The notes below the pieces were generated by a model. That model searched no databases and was not told the DNA's origin. It saw only the letters and a list, made by a program, of their open reading frames with translations. Shown piece by piece: positions 11,045 to 23,000 of a DNA stretch of 64,000 bases; positions within the stretch are counted from its first letter, which is position 1; every line of letters starts with the position of its first letter. Position numbers and translations under genes: made by a program. Where the stretch lies: positions 11,439,001 to 11,503,000 of the forward strand of contig NC_088186.1 of the NCBI RefSeq assembly GCF_028769735.1, read 5' to 3'. Source of the stretch: Zonotrichia leucophrys gambelii. Its lineage: Eukaryota > Chordata > Aves > Passeriformes > Passerellidae.

Positions 11045-14000
11045 CTAAAAAGCAGAGGAAAGTAGAGCAGTGTCAGTTACTGGACAGTTGGTACTTGCCT
11101 CCTTTACAGGCAGAGTCTGTGACTTTAAGGACAGAGAGAGATTGACTGGTTTGTGCTTCGTATGTGTGCCCTGGAAACCAAGTTGCAGTGTCTGATCTCC
11201 AGTACAGTTGGGCAGCAGGCCCAAGCTTGCCCTTGCTGGCTGCTCCCCCCTCTGCTCCAGGCCTAAAGGCAGATAGCTAATGCCAGATGGCACTGGACTA
11301 CTTCATGTGACTGATTGCTGCAGGCTGTCTCACACTTGTGCCACCCCGTGCGCAAGAACATGATCTAATGACAGTAGGTGAGCTGAGTGCCAAGTTCTGC
11401 ACAGCTCAGCATCCCTGGAGGCTGAAAGAGGCCTGGGCTGGGGAACAAGATCACTGTTCTACATTGGGCTGCAATAGCCTTGTACCCATCCTCTTTAGGT
11501 ACTTGCCCTGTGCTAGGCGCTGGTAAGGCCACAGTTCAAATCCTGAGGTCAGTTTTAGGTCCCCCTTGACAAACAGGACATGGAAGGGATGGAGAATGTC
11601 CAGGGAAGGGAATGGAGCTGGGGAAAGGTCTGGAACACTGGGAATGGCTGAGGGAGCTGGGGGTCTCAGCCTGGAGAAAAGGAGGCTCAGGGGGGACCAT
11701 CTCACTCTTTACAACTCCCTGACAGGAGACTGTAGCCCAGTGGGGGGTCAGGCTCTACTCTCAGGTAACAAGGAACAGGACAAGAGGAAACAGCCTCAAG
11801 TTGAACCAGGAGATGTTTAGATTGAAAAATAGGGAAATTTTTTTATTGGAAAGGCTTGCAAAGTAATGGAACAGACTGCTCAGGGAAGTGTTGAATTCAC
11901 CATCCCTGGAAGCATTCAAAAACTTGAAGATGTGACACTCAAGGACATGGTTTAGTCATGAACATGGTGGTGATGTTGGGTGCATCTTAGAGATCTTTTC
12001 CAACCTCAACAACTCTTATGATTCTGTGATTCTAAAATATCTCCTGGTTGTTTGGGCTGTGGCTTGCTGAGATCAAATACCCAGGGAATCAGGATTTTGC
12101 TAGGCAAAGGAAAGTTTGGTACTTACCGGAGATCAAGGTGATGGGCACCTCCTTTAATGGTAAGTGCAATCAGTGAAGGGCTGAGACTGCTGTTTATCTG
12201 GGAGGAGAAGGAGCAAAGATCAGTTCTCACCAAGTTACTGGGAAGAACTGGACACGAGTTCTGAAAATTGGAACATGATCTGGGCAAGATTGAGGAAAAG
12301 CATGGGAAGACATCCTTGGTACAGCTGGTATCCACAGCTAACAGTCTGAATGAAGCAGATCACCTGTCCAAAATGAAAGGAATGTTTTCTGCAACTTGGG
12401 AACTTTCAGCTGATTCCAGTACAGGTACTGTACTGTACAGTACAGGAAGTTAGGTCTCCTTTGGATCCATGCACCGTAAGCAGCCTGTTTCTCATGGGAT
12501 CCCAAGCCAGCCTAAAACACTGAGCTTCTGTATTCAATCAGGAGCTCAACTAACACAAAATCCAGTCCTGGGTTTTTAAATTTTAGACTGGACACTGACA
12601 GCACTCTGACGTTTTGTTGAATCTAAGACAAAACATCTAGTTTGCGTTGCTGCTCATAGCGTCCATCTGGTCTCACCAAGTGTGCTAAGACTAGAGAGAG
12701 CCAGGAGCATGTGGCTGGCATCACTGAATCTGCGTGTGAACACAGAAACACACCAGGTTGTGATTCAGACCCTGGGTGTGGGGTAAGGAAGGTCCTGCCG
12801 TGCCTGCACCAGTGAAGCCACATTTGTTCCATCAGTATTCCTGGCTGAGGGACACTACTCAGTGTAGTGTCCCGAGAGCCCTCAGTGGTTCAGTGGCTCA
12901 TCATGGAACAGCTGCTTACAGAAACTCAGGTTAAAACTGAATTACCAGTGCTGCTCTGAAAGGGAGGGAGGGCAGTATGTCACCTGCAAAGGCTGCTCTG
13001 TGTTCAGGGTACAGGAATGCACAAGCTTACCCCACCTCCAGCCCATGGGTCCAAGTCTCCATTTGAAAAAATGATGTTGCTTGCACTTTTCAGGTCTGAA
13101 ATTCAGAGAGTTCATAATTGAGAGGTCTCCTTCCTGCCCAGTTATCCAAATGTGTTTGGCTACAGCAGCAAACATGCCAATAACAGAAAACATCAAATAA
13201 CTGAACAAATTACTGGTAGTTTTTATGTTATCTTCTTCTCTACCAAAAAGATACAGAAAGGTCTGTTTGGCTCAAGTCAGCACAAGGCTGTGACTTTCTG
13301 CCAGGACTCATTAGTGTGCTGTGCCTGTCCTCATGGGGCTCAGCTGGACAGATGCAAACAGGGAGACAGCTACACACAGAGGGACAAGCAATCACTACAA
13401 CTCACCTTCCCCCCAAAAGTTTGTCCGCAGCCAGTGTGCTCGCGGCCTCACACGCCACTTGTTCCAACAGTACTGCTCACGCATAGCTTCTGTGAAGGGC
13501 ATCTCAGGGAACATGTCCGTCACATTGTTACTGTTAAACGTTAAGTTGATCTCGGTACAAACCTAAGAGAAGTACAAGAGCTGCCATGGGGCAGGGGCAT
13601 AGACAGGATAGCAGCTGAAACCTGCTGGGGTCTCTAACCTCTTACCTGGTAGTCCCAAGCCTCTGCATCTGAACCGATGCCACAGCCCGTGGGATCAGCA
13701 CAGGACTGGTACAGCTGATATATGTTATAACACTGTGCCAAGCCAGAGGCGTTGTAGAACACCCCTGCCAGGTGGGAACACAGCACAAAACCAGTCAGTA
13801 ACTGCTGTCTCACCCATCATCTCCCACATGAAACTACATGGCCAAAACCAAGCCAATGGTTGCGTGAGTGTGCAAGGATGGGACAGAACTCACAGAGCCT
13901 GGAACTGTGCAAGGTTAAAATCCAGCTTTATGGCAAAGCTTTTATATGGGGCTCAAAAATTCCTTCAGATGACACAAACTTAGTTATTGTCCCCAGTTCA

Positions 14001-17000
14001 ATGCAATATTGTCCTGTTTAGACAATTTCCTTTGTAATGGGTTAAAAGCCTAGCAGGCAAGCAGGGCTTCAGCTATGCCCAGTAGAGCAAGTCCCTGTGG
14101 CATCTTCCTCAGCTTACTCCTCTCATTTCTCAAGAAGAAAACTCCTTCCAAGCCATGTCATTCTGGCATTTTATTCAATTTCTTTTGAGGCTCTGATTGC
14201 TAAATGTGGATCAAAATTCTGGCACCCTGAGCCCTGTGATGTTCAAAGAGATGTTAGGACACTAGTTTCCCTTATCATGAACCAAGCAAACCTGATGTGA
14301 CAGCAGTACCATTTGAGAAATGATATGATGGATAAGTGCTAGTCTGGTTCTCTGCAGGTAGAGGAATGGATTCACATTAAGGAGATGGAGTATTATTGCC
14401 CTGGAAGCAATCAGTATCTCCATTCACATTGTCCCCATTCACCTGTTGCCAGTTCTGCATCACAGCCCATGGCACTACACTCTACCTGGCAGGAGGTGGG
14501 CTGATGAAGCACATGTAGAAAAAAGTCTTTTTCTGTATGACACAGAGGGTCAAGTATGGAGGAAAGCCAGTCACCTGCCTAAAGTTATGGCGGATCATTC
14601 CTCTTGTATGATTAAACTCCACCAAGTGAATGCAGCTGAGGAGACAGGGAGAGGCATGAGGTGCACCCCTAGAACTGGGAGGAAGAAATCCACCCTTGGC
14701 TTATTCAACTCAAAGAAACAAGACTACCACTCTTCCTCACAGAAGGAGTAGCATGTGAATACATTCAGTAGATCTGACAGGTTTGTCAAAATATTAGTGT
14801 TTTAAGAAAGCTTCTAGCTGCCAGCCAAATATCTTTAGCAGTGATTAAGGGTTGGTATATTTCTGACTTGGAGCATGTACATAATTTGGAAAAAAAAAAT
14901 TGGCTCCCAGTCATACTAAATTGCATTAAGTTTGGTAGAATTCCTTAACTGGTTTTTTTTGGTGCCACTCAGAACCTGTTTTTCTGAATAATGACCAAGG
15001 TAGAACTCGTTTTTAATAAGCAACTTGAGAGATTTTATGAGGACCTCTTCAAAAGTTCTTTGAATTTTATCTCTATTAATAATTTCCTTACAAACGCTGC
15101 TGGCTGACAAAATAAGTGCTCACACAGATAAATATATATGTGTGTATACAAGATGTATTTAAGATTGCCTTGCCCCTGGATTAAGACCACAGGACTTTTT
15201 CTCAACAAGGAGACCAGAAAACTTCCTTCAGTGAATGTGCACGGAGCCCATGACTGCTGGAGCCAGAGTATGGGTAAACTTCTACAAAAGAACTATCTCA
15301 GAAGTCCACATCACATGGACAGACAACAGGCTATGGGGCTTCAATGCCTGAGAAACACGACCAGAATAAGTTGGGAAAGGTGAGAGAATGATCCTATGGG
15401 CGACTGTGGGACATCCCAACAGACAAAATCAACAGGAGGCAAAATGTCCCAGAGAGAGATCAGAGTCATACTAGCTCCCCTGACACAGCAATGTCTATGA
15501 TAGGTGCTTCTAGAACATGTGGTGGTACATAAAAGATTAAACTGATAATATTAACTCACCAACAAGAGCAGACAAGCCTTCAATTGGGTCTTTATGGGCA
15601 ATAATTTGTTCACAGCCAACCTGGGTAAGACACATTACAGGCAAACGGCAGACAGAACAGTTACCAGTTGCTTTGTGGAAGGGCTAAGCTGGAAGATTCT
15701 TTAAAATTATTATTTACATATTTTATGGTTCAGTAGCTTTCCAAAGGCCTAATGCAACAGGTCTGGAAGTTTTTAGCTTCTTCCCCTGCAGCACCAAAAC
15801 ACATAAAAGCAATGAGGCAGGACAAAGGCAGACAGTTCCTTCACCAAGTTAGGGAGCTGTGGAGGAGCCACAGTGGTACACAACAGTTCCTCCTACAATC
15901 AGAATATTTTAATGTCCTTTTCAGGGATTGAGGGGAATGTGCAGACTAATTATTTCCATTCTAGAGGTCATTAAACAGACCCTAGAAGGAAACTGGATGC
16001 CTGGTGGAGCCAGAGGCAGCATGTCCAGAGTTCCAGTGCAGAAGAGCCTGTGAGACCTCTTGCACAGTGTGCTCCAGGTAGGACAAGAACCCTAAATGCC
16101 ACAAAGCCAGAGGCAAAGGAAGTCCCATGGGCTTGACAACACACCAGAAGACACTGAGAATTGCAACAGCCTCTGGTGATCTGGGATCAAAGCTGGTACC
16201 TTTCAAAAGCAGCTGGTGTCTTAGAGGTCTTTGTAAACCCTTGAGAACTTGGCCCTTTTCCCACACTTTGCCATCTATGATTCTCTTGAAAGTTCACCCA
16301 TTTCCCAGCCCCCATAGCAGCAGGTATTTTTCTGCATTATACCTGAGGTATGTCAGCTTCCTGGATAATACTTTCAAAAGAGCCTGATTTTCACATCTTC
16401 ATCCTTACCCACCAAGAAAAATACATCTCTGAAAGCATGTTGAGATGGGCTACAACAGAACTACCTTTTTTCTTTTTTTAAAGCTGCAAGCTTTTAGTAT
16501 TTAAAAGCTGAAGTCAACAAGCTTGCACAGGTGTTTTTGTCCAAGGTAAAGGCAGAGCAGAATAGGAGTGACTCCAGCAAACTTCTCAGCAGTCACCATC
16601 ACAGAGAAGTTTCAATTATGTAGATTTACTGTCATACTGGAAGGGCTGCAACATCCACCACTACTGGTCACCCTGTGACCAACACCAATGGTGTCTGCCT
16701 GATAGTGTCCTAAGCTCCACTCACCCACTCACACCAATGTTCTCACCTTCACTGGATTGGCAGGGAGGTCACCCATGAAGTCGGTTTTGTATGGATAGTT
16801 CATCATGGCCATCATGGTGAAGGCATTTCTAGCAAAACCAAACAGCTGGTAAACATCCTCCTTGTTAGAGATCTTATTGCATGTGGCCATTTTGCTGCTG
16901 ATCTCATCATAGGCTGCAAAAGAAAGGAAAATAAAAGACGCAAACTTCAACAGAGGAAAGTAATACCAAGCTTCAGCATCTTGTTTCACTCAGGAGTAAG

Positions 17001-20000
17001 AAGATGCTGTAACATAAGAGGAGGTTTTTAGGGGAAAGGACACACTGCATCTAAATTTACACCCATGAACATAACATTCAGGCATAGCTTCCCTGAGCAG
17101 TGTCACAACCTTGTGTGGCCCTGAGCCCAAGCTCTGCCCCACATGGAGCTCCCTGGGGAGCCTGGAGGAATCAGCACCTGCCAGGACAGAACTGGTCCCA
17201 GCTGAAACAGTGAGCAGAGCAGCTTGGTACAGCCTGTCCTCTCCCGTGCCTGATGGCTGCTCCTGCTCATGCCTGCGGGCCCTTTCCCTGGCTGGGCTGC
17301 TGTGTCCCACAAGGCAGGCTCCCCAGGCAAGCTCTCATGCAGGAGAGCAAGGTACAACATTTAGGAACCAATGGGATTCAAAAGCTGGAAAAACTGACAG
17401 AGAGAAGAAAAAAACCAACTTTTTTTTTTTTTTAAAAAAGAAAACAAAAATCCCAATCCCAAAAAAAACCAAACACCACCACCACCCCTAGCGGAAAAAA
17501 AAAAAAAAGAAAGAAAATAAAGTGCAGCTTCCTGGGAGGAGGGTGTATCTACAGTAAGAACTGCCAGATGAGAACAGTCCTCACAAAGGATTCTCAAGAT
17601 CTCAAGACATGCCTTCAAACATCAGTGGGATGCAGTGGTCAGCTGGAGTCAGGAAATACATCTTTAAAGACATTCCTTCAAGATGTACCCATACACCTTT
17701 GCTTTTCTGCTGCAGAAAGCTGCTCCCTTCATTTTCATCCTCCATGTTTTGGAGTCACAGATCCTGTCCCCATGCTTTCTACAGCTGACCACTAGAGCAT
17801 GGCTGCTTTTGCTTGGAAACCCACGGCCTGGGACCTGACTCTGGATACACACTTGAGGGCTGAAGCCTTAAATATGACCACCTTACACCCAGCTGCAGGA
17901 AGCATTGCCCCAGGCAGAGCTCAAAGAGCTTGACTGGTTAACAGTAACATTCTTCTTGCTGTTACCCAAAGCTAAAAGGATCCCTTGGGCTCCTCTGGCA
18001 GTTCCAGGACCAGCAGCAGCTGGGAGGCACACAGCTCCTGACACACAGCATGACAGACCAAGGCTCAAGACAGACCCAGAAGCCACTACATCTGTCCCAA
18101 CACCACATATGGCTTCCAGGAGATGCTGCATCAGCCCATGGCATCTGGTCCAGGCTACTTAGAAGCCATTGCAGAGGTCTTCACCAGTCTATCCTAACTG
18201 TCCAAGACTAGAGATGGAAGGGACTTGGATGATTGCTTCAGGACCTAGACTGCCCTCCACATATTTCTCAGATGTGTCCAGTGAGCTGAGTCATGCAGCT
18301 GTCATACCCACCAGAACAGCTCTTCATGGTGTGGATATCAAGGACAAGTATCTGGTGAAACATATGGCTTTACTAACTATAAATACTATGCAAGTGGTTT
18401 TTACCTGCAAGTGGTTTTGCACTTTGGTGCAAAAAAATTATTTCATTAACACTGTGCAAAGCTCCTGTTATGTTTTGACACTGGCACAATGCCAGTGCCC
18501 CCATGAAAATACACTTTCCCTGGTATCTGCTGTGAGATGTGACCAGGAATAAGCAAAGCAGGCTCCCACTTAGAAATAAAGAAGACTTTATTAACTAAAC
18601 TACAAGAAAAAAAAGGGAAACACACAAGGAAAATGAAAACCTTACAAATCCATCTCCCCTTCTCCCCCACCAAATTTCCAATATAATACATTCCCCAAAT
18701 CACCAACTCTCAGTCCGGCACCACCCTTCAGACAATCAATCTTCAGTTCATCAAGAGGAGAAGAGTCCTTCTTGTGCCATGGTGAACTTTTCCTTTCATG
18801 TCCAGGGCTCTCACCACTGCACACGGACCAGAGCTGCTTTTAGGGTTGTCTTTTAAGGATGCCTTGTTCCATTCCAAAAAGGGCACAATCTCTCCTTTGG
18901 GACACCTGTGCCCCCCCAAATTTTTTCACCCCCTGGGGCCGAGGGGCACCAACACTGAACCCTCTTGGGTCCAGGGCATTGCCCCCCCTGGAATACAGTC
19001 TCTGTATCACAAAGAAACATGGTTCTGTCCATGGCTATACAAAAAGAGTACAGCAAAAATGCCACTCCATCATCTCTTCCACCCAAGGTTCTTCTCTATT
19101 GACCTCTCGCCCTTGCCCAGACCTTCAACACTTGCCCATTCCTTCTTCATCTTCCACTCTTATCTCTCTTCTAGGAACGGTTAATGTTCTGTAAAGTTTT
19201 CATTGCCCACAAAGGGTTAAAAGCTCCTACAAGCGGCCAGACTCCTCTTCTCCCCCACTGCCCCTCCACTGCTGTGCCTGCAGCACATGATATCAAATTC
19301 CAAGATAACAGTCCCAGGCACGGCTCCCTCCCTCTCTCTCTCTGTCTGTCTCCCGGGGAAGAGGTGGCGGGGGCTGCCCAGTGCCTCCTGGTACTTCTTT
19401 CTTCCACCCTTCCACCCTCGGGGCGGGGAGGCCCACCTCTCCCCGTCTGCTTTCTCCTCTCCAGCCAGCAGCTGGGCCGGGAGAGAGATCTGAACCCTTC
19501 CTGCTGGAAATCCAAAGAGAGCCTCCCAGGGGAGAGCTGTGGTTTTAACCCCCCCCCCCCCGCCCCGGTGTTCTCAGAGGCAGATCCAATGCCCCAGTGG
19601 CCAAACCAGGTAACAGTATTAAAATCTGAGCACCCACTGGCCTGACCACAGCATCTCAGAAAACCTATTTCCTGTCCAACCACCACAGCTCCACAGAGCT
19701 ACTTATGTGTGGTGTTACATTTTATTTAAATGATACGCTCTGTCTCACCCCTCAAAAGCGTACCTTTTATTCCAAGCCTGTCATCCTCCCCTGAAGTATC
19801 ATGTATCTGTAATCTCATTGGCCAAAGTCTTATTCCACACCCACCTTGAATCTCCCTGTTAACCTGTATGAGGGAGACCAGGCTCTCTTTTGGACCTTTT
19901 CTCCCTAGGCTCCCCCTCTCTCCCCCTTTCCCCCTTCTCCTTCAGAAACCATGCTGCTCCCGGGGGTGGGACCTCCAATAAAACCTCATCAAATTAGCAC

Positions 20001-23000
20001 CCTCAGAAGCTGCGTGGAGTCTCCTTGCCTGCCTGTTGTTACCAGTGAACATACGGCTTAGGGGTCCCCCGGGGACTTCCCAGGGATCACAAATGAACAG
20101 CAACAATGGCACCCAACATGAGGCTCGAGCACCGACAACCCTAAGATGAAAATGGACCTCCATCACCCCACAGGCACAGCGCAGAACCCTGCAGAACACC
20201 AATTCAGCACCGCCTTTGGCACTGTGGGTGGCTACGCTGGGCTGCAGTTGCGGCCTCGCCACCGCTACGCAGAGGCCCCGTGAGACACCATGCCACCATC
20301 CCACCACCACCAGCCAGTGCAGCCCAGGCACCCAGAGAAGCCACATGGAGTGCACCCTGCCTGCCACTCACAGCACGGTCATTGTGGTGGCAGGGCTGAG
20401 CCTGCTGCCCCTGCCCGGAGTGGACGGGCTGTGCAGACCGCCAAACCTGAGCCCTGAACCACAGCAGTGGTGAAAGAAGGCACCAAAGCCCACCAGTTTC
20501 TGCAGGGGAGCCACCAGACGAGGAAGCAGATTTCAGCTTTGCCCGAGCCCCATATTGCCCAAAACTGCTTTTGTCAGTTCCGTGACCTCCTTCCTCAGTC
20601 TTACTCTCTTCCCCCGTCACTGTTCCTTCTTCCTAATTCCATCCCTAACCCACCTTCCCCTAAACAAATCCCCGCGAATACACTCCGTCCTGCTAAGCCC
20701 GGCACAGCAATCACATGGCTAAGCCTCAACATGGCTACGACCCTGTATGCTGTGGCTGCATGGCCTAGAGTTCCAACATAGCCATGACCATGTGTCAGCC
20801 AAGATTGCTTCAGCCACGTGGCACGGCACCATTTTCTACTTCTCCTCCCCAAAATCCCTTTCTTCCTGCTTTTTCTCCCCCATACTCTGCCCCTTCCCCG
20901 TCTCTCATGAACCAAGCCCCCCTCCAACTCCTAGTTCCCACATTCCACCTTCCAAATCCCACAGGGTAGGAGCTGGAAGGAGAAGAAGCTAAGAAACCAA
21001 AACCTAAAGCTTAAGTAATTTTGTAATACCAGTTTTAACAGCGTTGTATATATCATTGAATTGAAAATTCTACTTTATGATCTCCTTCTCCTATTACTCC
21101 AAGAGCAGAATAATATCCTTCTCTGCAATCCATACCCCTTTTTTCCTTATTTTGGGTAGTTCACTGGGAGCAAACTGCTTGAAGGCACAGGGTACCCTGA
21201 AAAGCTTTTTCTTTTGCAGAGTCCCAGGCTCCCCGTAACCTCCCCAATTCTCAATCCCTATCCACTTGAGCTAAAAAGAGCTTGTCAGCTAGAACTTTTT
21301 ATCCTAAAACCCTGTAACCTTTTTATTATTATTATCCAATACCTGTCTTCTCTCCATTTCCCTCCTGTCCCCATGAAGTAGTTTTAACAATTATGCTTTT
21401 CTAGTTTAAATGTGTGTTCATACTGCAGATTGTCCTGTTTTCAGTTTTAGAAAGCAGAGGCCTGTCAGGTCACAAGGGTAGATCCAATGAGAAGCAATTT
21501 TCAATTGTTTCTTTAATAGCAAGTGTTCAGATAGTATTAGACTGCTGAATCAAAATTGCTGTTGGGTTTATGCTGTCCTCAGCAGGACAATGAACAACCT
21601 AAAATGGTGTCTGGGAAAGTATTTTTGTGGTGAATGCTCCCTGAGTATAGGTATTAGCTGATGCCAAATCTCTTTTTTTTCTTTTTGTTTTTCTTTTAAA
21701 GACCTAAAAGCGAGGGGTCTTCTGGGTTAAACCAGTTGGAAGGTGAAAGAATCAGTAAAGCTCAGATCAAAGGGTGAGAATCTGAGGCCGCAAACCTGCC
21801 CGGAGTCCAGGGGGGCTCCAGGTGATTCCCTGTCCCTGAGACGGGGAGCAGAAGTTGGCGCCTCAGCCTAAAAGGGGCGGCTGTGGTGGTCCAAAAAGCC
21901 AATTAGAAAAAGTGACACTATTAGGCCAGTCACGCTGAAAAGGCCAGTCCCAAAACTCTCATATGAGCTTAGTGCCAAAGGCTGAAGCTATTTGAGCAAT
22001 CACCCATATGGACCCACATAACCTGTTTATTACAACTAAATGCTCATTTTAGCTTTGTGCCGTGTTAAAATAACTGTACCTTGCCTTTTACCAATCTCCT
22101 TACTATTCCAGAAAGATAAAAAAGGTTACTGCCCACCAAACTATTTAGCACCCTTTCAGAACTGAACACTACCTACCACCAAAGGCAAACATCAAGTCAA
22201 ATGGACTGTTTAAAACATAATCCTCACTGGAAATGTATTTATTTTTATGCTGCAAAACGGTGTAATTATTGCTTAATTTTTAAATTGTTAATTGTCATAT
22301 TTCTCTTAATCTTTTCTTTCTAGCAAAAAAAGGGTGAACTGTGGTGTTACATTTTATTCAAATGGTATGCTCTGTCTCACCTCTCGAAAATGTACTGTTT
22401 ATTCCAAGCCTGTCATCCTCCCCTGAGTATAATGTATCTGTAATCCCATTGGCCAAAGTCTTATTCCACACCCACCTTGAATCTCCCTGTTAAGCTGTGC
22501 GAGGGAGACCAGGCTCTCTTTTGGTGCTTTTCTCCCTAGTTTTGTGGGGTTTTTTGTTTGTTTTTTTTTGTTCGTTTGTTTGTTGTTTTTTTTCCCCTTC
22601 AAATGCTTCAGCTTCCCTTTATTGATGGACGGTTGTGCTCTCCCACCCCAGGGCCCATCAGAGTGCTGGGTGAGGCAGAGCTCTGGGGTAGTGGGGGGAC
22701 ATGACTAACACAGGAGACAACACAGCAAGGGAAGCATGGGAAGCTCTGTGCATGGAGCCCACACCCTTCCCCTGCCCCCACTCCCGAAACAGCCAGCTGA
22801 GAAAGGCTGGATCTGCCTTGGATTGGGTCTGGACAGGCGTGCAGCTATTACAGGAGGGGGGGAGTAGCAGCTTGCCTCGAGCAAGGAGGAGTCCAGCAGA
22901 AGCGCTGACCACACATTGCCTCTCCCCTTCCCCAAAACCCCACACCAGGGCCAGGGAAAGGGGTATTTCACACTCTGAGGACAGTCTTTAGGAAAGAGGA

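Noticed and set aside
19171..19686. Minus-strand open frame of 171 codons
   Set aside because: It lies wholly inside the solo LTR (18466-19687), whose GC-rich U3 lacks stops by composition. No retroviral or host domain.
20204..20620. Overlapping open frames in the internal part of the composite element
   Set aside because: They run on both strands through GC-rich DNA and show no zinc knuckle, protease or polymerase motif.
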